Shown: positions 52,857 to 61,662, counted from the stretch's first letter. The stretch: DNA of 64,000 bases from Actinomycetota bacterium (GCA_005883215.1 VAYS01000008.1:22951-86950); one strand, 5' to 3'. Numbers and translations are program-made. The notes: generated from the letters alone by a model not told the origin.

Positions 52857-53114
52857 TCAGGGGCGTCTGGTCCAGCGAGAGCGGCGTCGGTCGCCCGCTG
52901 TCCGCGTCGGTGGGCGTTCGGCGGCGCGGGCGCGATCCTCGCTGCGGCCGACCTCGTAGAAGACGGCGCTCACCAGCCACACCCCGGCCAGGCCGACGAG
53001 CCCCAGGCCCACCGCCGTCCCGACCGCCTCGCCTCCGGCCCGGGCGAGCACGAGAAGCCCCGCCACCAGCAGCACCAGGGGAGGGGCGAAGCGGGTGAGG
53101 TAGGCCCGGCCCAT
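52857..53114 (-). CDS. Small two-TM membrane protein
   Basis: An 85-residue protein with two hydrophobic segments (RFAPPLVLLVAGLLVLARAG and VGLGLVGLAGVWLVSAVFY) and a basic C-terminal tail after EVGRSEDRARAAERPP. GGGAGGTGG precedes the ATG, supporting the gene. Function unknown. Confidence 0.65.
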   Translation of the reverse strand: MGRAYLTRFAPPLVLLVAGLLVLARAGGEAVGTAVGLGLVGLAGVWLVSAVFYEVGRSEDRARAAERPPTRTAGDRRRSRWTRRP

Positions 53115-53208
53115 CCACCTCCCTACTGGGGCGAGCGCTCACATGTCATCGCCGGGTCGGACGCCGCTTCGACCCGCGCGTCCTCGCCGCCGGGCCAGAC
53201 GACCGCTT

Positions 53209-54264
53209 TCATCTAGCCTCGCCGCCTCCCACGCCGCTGAGGAACTCCTGCTTGCGCAGGGGACCGGCGGCCGAGGCCTGCAGCGTAGGAGTGTCGGCGC
53301 CAGCCCCCTCGCGCATGCCGGCCATCAGCTCGAGCAGCGCCTCCGAGGCGCTGTGGCGCGGCGTCCAATCCAGCTCGCTGCGCGCCCGAGCCGTATCCAT
53401 GATCGGGATGCCCAGGGCCATATCCACCCAGCCGGGGGGCGTGGGCTGCAGGCGAAGGCGCCAGGTGATATCCGCTGCCGCGCGCAGCGCGCGGGGGGGG
53501 ACGGACACGGGCCGAGCATGAAGGATGCGTCCCAGCTCCTGCCCGTCGAGCACCGGGTCGGCGGCCAGGTTGAACGCGCCGCCGACGTCCGCGTGAAGGG
53601 CCAGGCGAAACGCCTCTCCCACGTCGAGCGAGTGCACGGCCTGAAAGCGCAGCCGGGACAGGTCGGGGACGACCGGGATCAGCCCGGGGCGGACCAAGAA
53701 CCGGGGCAGCAGCGGACCGGCGAACAGGCGACGGATCTCCGAGGCCGCCTCGCGCTTGAACACCAGCCCGGGGCGCATCCGCACCACCCGCAGGTCGCGA
53801 TGACGAGCCTCGAAATCGTCGAGGATCCTCTCCGCTTCGGCCTTGTGGCGCGCGTAGAACGAGCTCTCGACCCCGTCGGTGGGCCAGCTCTCGTCCACCG
53901 CCCGGTCCTTGGGGCCGGGCGAGTAGGCCCCGACCGACGACGAGTACAGCAGCGCGCTCACGCCGGAGTCGCCCGCCGCCTCAAAGACCCGGCGACTTCC
54001 GTCCACGTTGGTGGCCCACAGCTGTGCCGGCCGTCGCGAGGGCTGGATCAGCCATGCAAGACAGATCACCGCCTCGGCGCCCTGCAGATCTGGGCGCAGA
54101 TCGTCGACGGTCACGTCGCGCTCGCGCCATTCGACCTTGGGCGCCGCCGAGGTCGGCGCCCGGCGGGCGATGGCGAGCACCGAATCCACTCTCCGGTCGC
54201 CGTCGAGGGCGCGCAGGACGCTGGTCCCGATGTTCCCGCTCGCTCCGACCACCGCGACGCGCAT
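53209..54264 (-). CDS. NAD-dependent epimerase/dehydratase (extended SDR)
   Basis: A 351-residue extended SDR: RVAVVGASGNIGTSVLRAL (cofactor loop), ICLAWLIQPSRRP, SSSVGAYSPG with catalytic Ser, and FYARHKAEAERIL (Tyr-x-x-x-Lys equivalent as YARHK). Closest in pattern to NAD-dependent epimerases acting on nucleotide sugars or flavonoid-type substrates. ATG at 54264. Transcribed away from the small plus-strand genes at 54400. Confidence 0.85.
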   Translation of the reverse strand: MRVAVVGASGNIGTSVLRALDGDRRVDSVLAIARRAPTSAAPKVEWRERDVTVDDLRPDLQGAEAVICLAWLIQPSRRPAQLWATNVDGSRRVFEAAGDSGVSALLYSSSVGAYSPGPKDRAVDESWPTDGVESSFYARHKAEAERILDDFEARHRDLRVVRMRPGLVFKREAASEIRRLFAGPLLPRFLVRPGLIPVVPDLSRLRFQAVHSLDVGEAFRLALHADVGGAFNLAADPVLDGQELGRILHARPVSVPPRALRAAADITWRLRLQPTPPGWVDMALGIPIMDTARARSELDWTPRHSASEALLELMAGMREGAGADTPTLQASAAGPLRKQEFLSGVGGGEAR

Positions 54265-54399
54265 GGGGTGCTCATTCCCGCTCGTTGCGACGCGAAACGG
54301 CACCTCGCCCGCACGCCGACCGGGTTGTGGTCGAGCGTTTGACTGCCCAGACGCCGGGTAGATCATCACCGAACCACCACCTGATCCAAGGGAGGCGCG

Positions 54400-54636
54400 A
54401 TGCAAGCCGCAACGCAGGAGACCGGTCAGGTCACCGGCACCAAGGACAAGGACTACAACCTGATCTGGTTCGTCGAGCAGTGCCTGTCCAACGCCCTGCG
54501 GCTGGAGACCTACATCCAGGACGCCGACCGCGAAGACGACTCCGAGTTGGCCGACTTCTTCCGCCGGGCCCAGGCCGAGAGCCGCAAGGGCGCCGAGCAG
54601 GGCAAGGAGCACCTACGCAAGCGGCTGTCCAGCTGA
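54400..54636 (+). CDS. Conserved small helical protein
   Basis: A 78-residue helical protein: KDKDYNLIWFVEQCLSNALRLETYIQDADREDD with SELADFFRRAQAESRKGAEQGKE next, one pair of antiparallel helices of ferritin-like type. I recognise the pattern from small actinobacterial proteins of unknown role, often next to stress genes. AAGGGAGGC precedes the ATG. Confidence 0.6.
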   Translation: MQAATQETGQVTGTKDKDYNLIWFVEQCLSNALRLETYIQDADREDDSELADFFRRAQAESRKGAEQGKEHLRKRLSS

Positions 54637-54688
54637 CACGCGAAAGGCCCGTCGTCGTCCGGACGGCGAGCCGCAGGAGGTGAGCACG

Positions 54689-54937
54689 ATGGCCAAGGAC
54701 CACGGTTCCAGCGTCAAGGACGACAAGCAGTACGAAGGGCTTCGCAAGCGGGGCATGAGCAAGGGCCGCGCGGCGGCGATCGCCAACACGCCCGGCGGCT
54801 CGAGCAAAGGCGGCCGGCGCAGCGCTAGCGGCAAGAGCAGCAGCCAGAGCAGCCGCAGCAGCGGACGGGGCAGCGGCGGCAATCGGGCGCAGAAGCAGGC
54901 CGCGGGGCGCAAGGGCGGAAGGAAGGCGAGCGGCTAG
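54689..54937 (+). CDS. Small basic protein of the KDKQYEGLRKRGMSK family
   Basis: An 82-residue protein: MAKDHGSSVKDDKQYEGLRK with GMSKGRAAAIANTPGGSSKG, then a Ser/Gly/Lys-rich tail ending GRKGGRKASG. The start motif is conserved in small, often stress-induced proteins of actinobacteria and some proteobacteria (DUF7218-like). CAGGAGGTGAGCACG fixes the ATG at 54689. Confidence 0.72.
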   Translation: MAKDHGSSVKDDKQYEGLRKRGMSKGRAAAIANTPGGSSKGGRRSASGKSSSQSSRSSGRGSGGNRAQKQAAGRKGGRKASG

Positions 54938-54985
54938 GCCATCGGCGCGCAGCTAGGCGCCCGTCGCCCTTAAAGCGCTCCGACG

Positions 54986-56008
54986 TCATCGGCCCGGCTT
55001 GAGCCCGGCTACCTCTTCCACCACGTAGCGCTGCTCTGCCACCCGCTGCACGTCCGTCCCCAGGCGTCGGCACGCGCGCCGCAGTCGGGTTTCGATCCAC
55101 TCGGCGTCTGCGCCGCGCGCCAGCTGGGTGTGACAGAACCGCAGCTTGAGCCCCACCAGCTCTAACCCGCCCGCCCCGTTGCCCGGGCTCCAGATGCCCA
55201 GCAGACCGAGGTCATTGCGCACCCCAGGATCGAGCGCGTAGTCGTCGAGCGCGTCGCCGAGGTCAAACAGCACGGGGCATCCGTCCAGCCAGCCCACCCC
55301 GTGGAAGACGTGGGCCGAGTGCCCGGCGATCAGGTCGGCCCCGGCGGCGGCCAGCTCGCGCGCCACCCGGCGCTGCCAGCGCGCGGGACGGGTGGTCATG
55401 TTCGGGCCCCAGTGCAGGAAGGCGATGGCCAGGTCGCACCGTTCGCGCAGCGCGGCCATGGCGGCCAGCAGCCAGTCCGCTGTCCCATCGCGCAGCGGCG
55501 CGTAGGCGATTCCCAGGCGGCCGGCCACGGCCGCGTACTGGGCGGGGTGATCGGAGACGGCGAGCACCCCGATGCGTGCCCCCGCCCGGGCGACGATCAC
55601 CGGTTCCCGCGCCGCCGGCGGTCCGACGCCCGCCCCGGCCGAGGCGATCCCGTGCGAGGCGAGCAGCGCGACGGTGTCCCTGGCCGCCTCCTCGCCGAAG
55701 TCGAGCAGGTGGTTGTTGGCCACCCCGGCCACGCCTGCCCCCACCGCCAGGAGGGCCTGCACTGCCCGCGGCGGTCCACGGAAGAAGAACGGCTTGCCGC
55801 CGATCAGCTCGGTCGGCGCGCCGCGGTCTGACAGGCAGCACTCGAGGTTGCACACCAGCAGATCTAGCGGCTCGGTGTACTCGAGCAGCTCGGGCGCCCA
55901 GACCTGCGGCGAGCCGAGCCCCTGGATGCGCTCTCCGACCGCACGCCCGAGCATGACGTCGCCGAGCAGGCCGATCCGAGGTCCAGAGGTCGGCGGGGGC
56001 GAGGGCAT
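54986..56008 (-). CDS. CapA-like (poly-gamma-glutamate synthesis-type) phosphatase-fold protein
   Basis: A 340-residue CapA/PGA_cap family protein with GLLGDVMLGRAV, VCNLECCLSDR, VANNHLLDFGEE, ISDHPAQ-like motif as VSDHPAQYA, AIAFLHWGPNM and LIAGHSAHVFHG. These are the metal-binding sites of the calcineurin-like CapA fold. CapA works with PgsB/C in capsule synthesis, but no partner is nearby, so a different role is likely. Confidence 0.82.
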   Translation of the reverse strand: MPSPPPTSGPRIGLLGDVMLGRAVGERIQGLGSPQVWAPELLEYTEPLDLLVCNLECCLSDRGAPTELIGGKPFFFRGPPRAVQALLAVGAGVAGVANNHLLDFGEEAARDTVALLASHGIASAGAGVGPPAAREPVIVARAGARIGVLAVSDHPAQYAAVAGRLGIAYAPLRDGTADWLLAAMAALRERCDLAIAFLHWGPNMTTRPARWQRRVARELAAAGADLIAGHSAHVFHGVGWLDGCPVLFDLGDALDDYALDPGVRNDLGLLGIWSPGNGAGGLELVGLKLRFCHTQLARGADAEWIETRLRRACRRLGTDVQRVAEQRYVVEEVAGLKPGR

Positions 56009-56330
56009 CACGTCGAGAGCGTGAGTGCCGCGCCTGGTGGCTTGTCGCCTCTGGCCGGTTTGGCGGTCGTTCCCTCGCGGAACCACTCACGCTCTGACCC
56101 CGCGATCTTACCCCTCGCCAATGCCGGTGTGGCAAATCGCCTGGGCTTTGCGCCGCCACGCCGCCCGCCGCCCGGACACTTGGCGTCCACGAGAACACGA
56201 TTGGCCGCCCGGAGGGCGTGGGCTCTTGCGTGCGGTTCCCTCCCCGACGTCGATTCGGGGCTTCCCGTTCGTCTTTAAGCTCGACAAGACACACCGGTTC
56301 GATGTGTGACCCACGACTTCAGGAGTGACC

Positions 56331-56687
56331 ATGACCGGCTCTTCCACCCAGGGAATCAAGACCGTGCTGCATCCCGTGTCCGACCTGGCGACGGCCAAGG
56401 CGGTGTACGCCGCCCTGCTCGGCGTCCCGCCGCAGACCGACGGGTCCTACTACGTAGGCTTCGAGGTCGAGGGCCAGCACATCGGGCTGGTGCCGGGCGG
56501 TGGACCGCAGGGCATGACCTCGCCGGTGGCCTACTGGCACGTGCCGGACATCGAGGCGAAGCTGGCCGAGGTGACCGCTGCCGGTGCCACCGTGAACGAG
56601 CCCGCGCACGACGTAGGTGGCGGCCGGCTGGTGGCCACCGTCACCGACCCCGATGGCAACGTCCTCGGGCTGCTTCAGGACCGATGA
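56331..56687 (+). CDS. VOC (glyoxalase-fold) family protein
   Basis: A 118-residue VOC protein: QGIKTVLHPVSDLATAKAVYAALLGVPP is the first beta-alpha-beta unit, then YVGFEVEGQHIGLVPGG, VAYWHVPDIEAKLAEVTAAGAT and a last VTDPDGNVLGLL with the metal-site Glu or Asp region. AGGAG precedes the ATG. Its TGA overlaps the ATG of a damaged downstream gene. Confidence 0.85.
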   Translation: MTGSSTQGIKTVLHPVSDLATAKAVYAALLGVPPQTDGSYYVGFEVEGQHIGLVPGGGPQGMTSPVAYWHVPDIEAKLAEVTAAGATVNEPAHDVGGGRLVATVTDPDGNVLGLLQDR

Positions 56688-57041
56688 GCGCCGATCCCTC
56701 GGTCCCGCCCCTAGCGTCGTCGCGACACCGAGCATCGTCTCACCCACGACATCGATGTCTGGGTGGCCAGTGCCTCGGCGCGCGGCGCGCCGTATCTCGT
56801 ACCGCTGTCCTTCGACTGGGACGGCGAAGCGCCGCTAGTGGCCACGCCGACGGATAGCCCCAGCGGCAAGAACCTGGCCACCACCCGAGCCGTTCGGCTG
56901 GGGCTGGGCTACGCCCGCGACGTGTCCACGATCGATGGCCCGCCGGCCGACCTGCATCCGGCCCCCAATTATGGGTATTTAGCCCTCGGGGTTCGTTTTC
57001 CGATGCACGGGGAGAGGATGACGACGGCGTCCGCGCAGTGA
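56684..57041 (+). pseudogene. Damaged pyridoxamine 5'-phosphate oxidase-like gene (frameshift, C-terminal truncation)
   Basis: The ATG at 56684 overlaps the VOC stop (ATGA), so it was once coupled. The first nine codons (MSADPSVPP) run into another frame; the family pattern (HDIDVWVASASARGAPYLVP, LVATPTDSPSGKNLATT, RLGLGYARDV) continues only in a frame that has a TAG at 56712-56714. Past STIDG the family tail is replaced by an unrelated sequence to 57041. I read this as a decayed gene. Confidence 0.65.
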
Positions 57042-57056
57042 CTCTCTGACCGGCTG

Positions 57057-57446
57057 ATGAAACACAGATCCGAGCAGCTGCCGATTCGCGTTGTGCTCTG
57101 TGACGACGTGCCCGAGTTTCGGGCGCTCATCCGCTTCGCCATCGACGACGATCCGTCGCTGGAGGTGGTGGCCGAGGCCGACAGCGGCGATGCGGCGGTC
57201 GAACGGGTCGCTTCGGCCCAGGCCGATGTCGTCTTGCTCGACCTAATTCTGCCCGGTCGCAGCGGGCTGGAGGCGATCCCGCTCGTCCGGGCCCGCGCCC
57301 CCGAATGCGCGATCGTGGTGCTATCGCGCTTTCCCGACCAGGAGTCGAAGGCCCGCGAGGCGGGCGCCGACCTGTTTGTGGAGAAGGGGACGCCGCTGGC
57401 CGGCATCCGCGCCGCAATCCATAGCGCGGCTCAGGGCCAGCGCTGA
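57057..57446 (+). CDS. Single-domain response regulator (receiver)
   Basis: A 129-residue stand-alone receiver: VVLCDDVPEFRALI with the acidic pair, phospho-acceptor Asp in VVLLDLILPGRSGLEA, Ser switch in CAIVVLSRF and Lys in FVEKGTP. There is no output domain, so it acts by protein contact as in CheY-like or Spo0F-like proteins. No kinase lies nearby. ATG at 57057. Confidence 0.85.
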   Translation: MKHRSEQLPIRVVLCDDVPEFRALIRFAIDDDPSLEVVAEADSGDAAVERVASAQADVVLLDLILPGRSGLEAIPLVRARAPECAIVVLSRFPDQESKAREAGADLFVEKGTPLAGIRAAIHSAAQGQR

Positions 57447-57668
57447 CCGCCGCGTGATCCGTCCCGATTGACGACGCGTATGGGGTGTACGGCGATCGGC
57501 CCCGCCGACAAAAGGAGAAAGGCAGGTCCGACGTCTCAATCACCGAGCGCAATGATGTGCTTCTCGTCCACGCATGCCGCGCTATGCAGCGCGCCGCGCG
57601 ATACAGCGGGCCGCGCTTCTGAGCGAGCACCAGCCGTCGCGCTCGACCTGTAACCCGAGGAGGGCAGC

Positions 57669-58376
57669 ATGAACCCGACCGCCACCACGCAGCAGACCGT
57701 CACCGCGCCGGCCCAGGACACGCCAGAGCGGGTGGCCGCTCTACGTGAGCTAGCCGCACGGGATTCGGTCGCGGCCCAGGATGGCGCGTGGGGCTGGTTT
57801 GAGCGCCTGGGGCGCCTCGCTATCACCGACCGCGCCGCCGGCTCGGCGCAGCTCGCCGACGTGTTCGCCTGCGGGCGCCCGGTTCAGGGGATCGACGGCC
57901 CCACCGACGGCATCCTCGTGACTACGCTCATCCACCCGGCTGTCGACCGCCTCGCCCGGGGCCTGACCGCGCTGTGGATGCCCTGGAAGGGAAAGAACTT
58001 CCACGCCATCCAGGAGCGCGGCGAGAACCGGCTGACCCCCTCCACCCAGTGGCTCGCCCGCCTGGTGTGGCCCCGCTACGCCACGCGGGCGACCGAGGGC
58101 GGCCGCCTCGCCTTCGACTTCCAAACGCGCGTCGAGCCCGGCGCCGTCGAGCCTGCGGTCGACGTCCTGGTGATCGACTACGCACCCGTGCAGAGCAACC
58201 CTAGGCTTGGCATCAAGAGCATCCGAGACGAACTCGTAGAGATTGTTCCCGGCGGACACCTCGGGCGGATCCTCTATCGCCTTTCCGGAGGCGGATATCG
58301 CAACCTCGGCTACTTCGCCCTGCGCGAACCGGCGGCGCCCGATTCGCCGAACAGCGTGCCGGCGCCAATCGCCTAG
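57669..58376 (+). CDS. Conserved hypothetical protein
   Basis: A 235-residue protein with a central region ADVFACGRPVQGIDGPTDG, LTALWMPWKGKNFHAIQERG and ARYA-type DFQTRVEPG, then VLVIDYAPVQSNPRLGIKSI and GHLGRILYRLSGGGYRNLGYFAL. This looks like an intact globular domain, conserved in actinobacteria without a name I can give. CGAGGAGGGCAGC precedes the ATG at 57669. Confidence 0.6.
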   Translation: MNPTATTQQTVTAPAQDTPERVAALRELAARDSVAAQDGAWGWFERLGRLAITDRAAGSAQLADVFACGRPVQGIDGPTDGILVTTLIHPAVDRLARGLTALWMPWKGKNFHAIQERGENRLTPSTQWLARLVWPRYATRATEGGRLAFDFQTRVEPGAVEPAVDVLVIDYAPVQSNPRLGIKSIRDELVEIVPGGHLGRILYRLSGGGYRNLGYFALREPAAPDSPNSVPAPIA

Positions 58377-58626
58377 CGATTAGCTGGCCCAGTTGGGACA
58401 GTCGTGGTCTGGACCCGGTCGGAGCGCTGGCCCGAGGTGGTGGGCCGCAAAATCGACTGCCCGGGTGTGGTTGGCCGCGGATCGCAAAACCCACGAGTGG
58501 GTTGTCGCGGCGACGATCAAGCCGGCTATCGAGCGGATGCATGGCGCCAATTCGGTGGTGCAGAGCGCGCTGGTACACTGCCGCCCCCGCGTGATCAAAC
58601 CGCGCTTTATCCACTAGTCGCGATAC

Positions 58627-59475
58627 GTGCAGCAGCCCGCCGAAGTCGAACATGGTTTCGCGCGGGCCGCGCCACTGGTGGAAGCGCAGGTAGGGAGGCT
58701 AATCGCGGGGCGACACAGCCAGCCGCTTTCGCTGTGGGGACGGCTTCGGCGCTTTGTCGTGCTCCTGTTGATAGGGCTGTCGCACCCCCGCCGACGCGAG
58801 TTTCTCGGTTTCGTCGTTCTTGACCTGGTCAGAGCGGTAGCTCTTCCCGGCTACCTGCTGGGGGACTACGCCAAGTCGTGGCAGGAAGACACGGATTTCC
58901 TGGAGGAGCTTCGAGCAGTCTCCCCGCACGAAGATCGCTCGGCTGAACGCAAGTTCTTCCTGAGGTCGCTCGCCGGACTGGTGGCACACCTGCCGGGGGA
59001 TACCGCCGAGGCGGGTACCTTCGAGGGAGCGTCGTCGTGGTTCATCTGTCGTGCGCTCCAAAACACGGGCAAGACGCATCACGCGTTTGATTCTTTTGAG
59101 GGGCTGTCGACGCCGACGCCGGAGGACGCCGAATACTGGCGAAAGGGGGAGCTGCGCGCCCGCGAGGAGACGGTTAGGGAACTGCTATCCCCGTTCGACA
59201 CCCAGGTCCACAAGGGCTGGATTCCGAAGTGCTTTGAGGCCGCAACGATCGACCGCCTCTGTTTCGCGCACATCGACGTCGATCTTTACGAGCCAACGCT
59301 GCAGTCGATGGAGTTCTTCTATCCACTGGTGGTTCAAGGAGGGATCATCGTCTGCGATGACTATGGATCCGCCCTTTGCCCAGGTGCTACCCAGGCACTA
59401 GACGAGTTCGTGGCAGGTCGGCCTGAGAAGCTGGTTCACGCACCGACTGGACAGGCGTTCCTCGTCAAGCAATAG
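58627..59475 (+). CDS. TylF/MycF-type macrocin O-methyltransferase
   Basis: A 282-residue TylF-family methyltransferase: DTAEAGTFEGASSWFICRAL (motif I), HHAFDSFEGLSTPTPEDAEYW, RLCFAHIDVDLYEPTLQSMEFF with the metal-binding Asp pair, and GGIIVCDDYGS. The family methylates sugar hydroxyls on antibiotics or surface glycans. The N-terminal 80 residues are less conserved and the GTG at 58627 is tentative. Base composition is lower in GC than neighbours. Confidence 0.85.
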   Translation: MQQPAEVEHGFARAAPLVEAQVGRLIAGRHSQPLSLWGRLRRFVVLLLIGLSHPRRREFLGFVVLDLVRAVALPGYLLGDYAKSWQEDTDFLEELRAVSPHEDRSAERKFFLRSLAGLVAHLPGDTAEAGTFEGASSWFICRALQNTGKTHHAFDSFEGLSTPTPEDAEYWRKGELRAREETVRELLSPFDTQVHKGWIPKCFEAATIDRLCFAHIDVDLYEPTLQSMEFFYPLVVQGGIIVCDDYGSALCPGATQALDEFVAGRPEKLVHAPTGQAFLVKQ

Positions 59476-59576
59476 TCTCGCGCTGCGCCGAGCGCCAGGC
59501 TGTAGGCGCCCCGGCTCAGGGTGTCGAAGATCGTGCGCACGCGCCAGCGGATCAGAGGCTTGAGCGTCCAGCCGTC
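59476..59576 (-). pseudogene. Possible NTF2-like gene remnant
   Basis: One minus-strand frame reads GWTLKPLIRWRVRTIFDTLS then RGAYSLALGAA, like the first helices of small NTF2-like proteins (F-x-A-L-x-R-G-x-Y). A TGA lies three codons upstream and no start follows, so it would be a fragment. This assignment is weak. Confidence 0.25.
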
Positions 59577-59696
59577 TCATTGTCGATCACGGTCCGGCAT
59601 CGCATCAGGCGGCGCGCTGCCCCGCGGACCGCGCGGATGAGGTGGGTTGGGCCTCCCCATCGACTGAACCGAGATCGCACAGGGGCGCTCGGCGGG

Positions 59697-59711
59697 GCCG
59701 CGGATCGCGCG
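59697..59711. repeat. Dispersed intergenic repeat GCCGCGGATCGCGCG
   Basis: Third exact copy of the motif seen at 8373 and 22704. A near copy with GCGGATCGCGCGCG follows within 30 bp. The gap 59577-59755 shows no gene. Confidence 0.55.
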
Positions 59712-59755
59712 CAGGTTGGTTTGCGCCGGCGGATCGCGCGCGTCGGATCGCGACG

Positions 59756-60052
59756 TCAGGAGGTGGTGAGGGAGGCGGGTGGGTCGAGGGCGCCGCGTCG
59801 GCCCTGATCGTGTTTTCGGGCTCGGCTGGCCACGGTCAGGAGGCCGAAGGCGAGCAGCACTACTCCGCCGTTGATCGCGAGGATTCCGGCGCGCTGGGCG
59901 ATGCCCGCGTGGTGGGGGAGCCGATTAGGGTTGCCGCTATCGGCGAGCAGCCCGCCGACGAATAGCACGGTTCCGAGCGCCGCGCCCGCGATCGGCAGCC
60001 AGGCGAGGCGTTGGGGCCATACCAGGCGCGCGACGAGCAGCGAGATCACTAG
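59756..60052 (-). pseudogene. C-terminal half of DUF998 membrane protein gene, split by a mobile element
   Basis: This frame encodes the last TM segments (LLVISLLVARLVWP, LPIAGAALGTVLFVGGLLA, AGILAINGGVVLLAFGLLTVA) of a DUF998 protein whose N-terminal half lies at 62957-63374. Both ends carry CTAG (60049-60052 and 62957-62960). Deleting 60053-62956 and one CTAG joins LASPVPL to VISLLVARL in one frame of 237 codons. Confidence 0.85.
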
Positions 60053-60112
60053 GAGGGTTTGGCGTTTCGGTTGGCGAAAGTCAACCGGCAAAGCGTACGG
60101 GGACGGCGAGCG

Positions 60113-60415
60113 GTGAGTAGGCCCGGCTTCGGCACCCGCGAGTGCGTCGGATTCGGCCGCTACGAGGCTCGATGCCGCAATGCGGCGGACACCCGCGCGG
60201 GTATCTGGTGCCAGCGGTGTGAGAAGCTGCGCGTCGCCTACCTCGACGGGCAGTTTGCGAAGGTGTCGGCGCGGCTTACGCCGCCAGCGGGATCGGCTTT
60301 GCCCGTTCCTGAGCGAGCCGACACGCGAGCTTCGCAAGGATCGTCAGATCAGCATGTAGCCGAACGCGGTCAAGTCCACGGACGCGGAGCGGAAGAAGGG
60401 ACCACTCGTGCTTGA
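60113..60415 (+). CDS. Small zinc-ribbon protein, 3' part antisense to the transposase
   Basis: From the GTG at 60113 the frame reads VSRPGFGTRECVGFGRYEAR, then CRNAADTRAGIWCQRCEKLR, with four cysteines in a CxxxxxxxxxC ... CxxC layout like small phage zinc-ribbon proteins. The conserved part ends near residue 55; the remaining frame overlaps the transposase end antisense (from 60276), so the gene may be fused to foreign sequence or truncated. Confidence 0.45.
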   Translation: MSRPGFGTRECVGFGRYEARCRNAADTRAGIWCQRCEKLRVAYLDGQFAKVSARLTPPAGSALPVPERADTRASQGSSDQHVAERGQVHGRGAEEGTTRA

Positions 60416-61400
60416 GCCGTCCGAACTCTCGCTCGACCGATCCGCGCGAGGCGTAGAGCGCGCGGCTGCGCTTGCTCTCGCGCGGGATCAGCGGGTGCAG
60501 GCGGGTGGCCTTGATCCAGACCGAGGCGGGGGTGCAGATGCCGGTCGGGCAGCGCCACTTGGTGCGCCTGCGTTTGAAATCGGCGCCGGAGAACGTCCAC
60601 TCGCCGTGCTCGCAGCAGGGCGGCTTGTGCTCTCCGCGCTCGGTGCGGGTCGTTTCTTTGAGTGCGGTGACGGGGGCGACGCCGCGATCCATGCAGCCGT
60701 CGTGGATCGGGCCTACGTCGTAGCCCTTGTCCATGATCGCCGTGCGAACCTCGAAGCCGCGTGCCTTAGCCGCGTCGATCAGCCCGAGCGCAAACGCCTG
60801 CTCGGCATCCTTGGCAGTCTCGACGGTCCACGCGAGCGGGAGGTCGTACTTGGCGTCAACCGCCGCGTGGACCTTGTACCCGTAGAACCCGCCGCCCTTG
60901 CGAGTGCTCACGGCCGAGCGGTGACCCCACGAGGCGTCGGGGTCGGAGAACCGCTCGCGCTCGGGGCCGTGCTTGGAGAGGTAGCGCTGGCCGTTGGCGT
61001 AGGCGGAAAGGTCGCTGCCGTCGATGGCGATGTTCTGCCCCATGTCGGGCAGCCGCTCGGCCACGGCCGCGAGCACGCGATCCAAGCACGCCGACAGCGC
61101 CTCGGAGTGCCCGCGCAGGGTCCGCGCGAAGCGATAGCAGGCCCACTCGGACGGGGCGCATCCGATGACTCGCTGCAACCCCTCGTGTTCGGCCACGAGC
61201 CGCACAGTCCGCGTCCAGGTCGGGATCGCGTAGAGCGACTTTGCGAGCGCCATGCCGACCATGCTCCGAACGGGGTAGCCGGGGCGGCCGGTCCAGCGCA
61301 GCGCTTCAAGTTCTGCGATCAGCCCCGATACTTCGGGGGAGGCGAGCACTGCTTCCAACTGCTCCACCGCCGTACGCGGTGGTACCTTCGAAACGTCCAC
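60276..61400 (-). CDS. DDE transposase of the IS5/IS1182-like type
   Basis: A 374-residue transposase with a DUF772-like N-terminal domain (RWTGRPGYPVRSMVGMALAK), first Asp in NIAIDGSDLSAYANG, GFYGYKVHAAVDAKYDLPLAWTVE, second Asp in TAIMDKGYDVGPI, and the Glu motif ASRGSVEREFGRLKHEW. Start GTG at 61400; an in-frame ATG at 61565 would lengthen it. It lies inside the element close to the left end and is divergent from the cargo gene. Confidence 0.88.
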   Translation of the reverse strand: MDVSKVPPRTAVEQLEAVLASPEVSGLIAELEALRWTGRPGYPVRSMVGMALAKSLYAIPTWTRTVRLVAEHEGLQRVIGCAPSEWACYRFARTLRGHSEALSACLDRVLAAVAERLPDMGQNIAIDGSDLSAYANGQRYLSKHGPERERFSDPDASWGHRSAVSTRKGGGFYGYKVHAAVDAKYDLPLAWTVETAKDAEQAFALGLIDAAKARGFEVRTAIMDKGYDVGPIHDGCMDRGVAPVTALKETTRTERGEHKPPCCEHGEWTFSGADFKRRRTKWRCPTGICTPASVWIKATRLHPLIPRESKRSRALYASRGSVEREFGRLKHEWSLLPLRVRGLDRVRLHADLTILAKLACRLAQERAKPIPLAA

Positions 61401-61662
61401 GGAGGGTCTCTCTCTGTGGTCCAGGCCCCCGGAAGTTCCAGCTTCGCGGGGGCCGCTTTTTGCACCGTCAGGACCGCCAAAACTACCAGGCGCGTCGGAC
61501 GGAAAAACACGGCAAATCCTGGGGATTTGGGCATTCTGCGGGGGTTCGGATTGGTCCCTCGGCACCAGCCCCGAAGCAGCCCACGCACGCTCTCTCCGCC
61601 GCCTGAGTTTGCGCCGCCGCTTGCCCTAACCGCCCACGCGCGTACCCTTCCAATCCTTCAGC

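Noticed and set aside
53143..54342. Open frame of 399 codons on the plus strand
   Set aside because: Antisense to the NAD-dependent epimerase gene; no domain found.
58377..58626. Small plus-strand gene before the TylF gene
   Set aside because: The 74-codon frame at 58393-58617 contains a near copy of the dispersed repeat and has no ribosome site or recognised domain.
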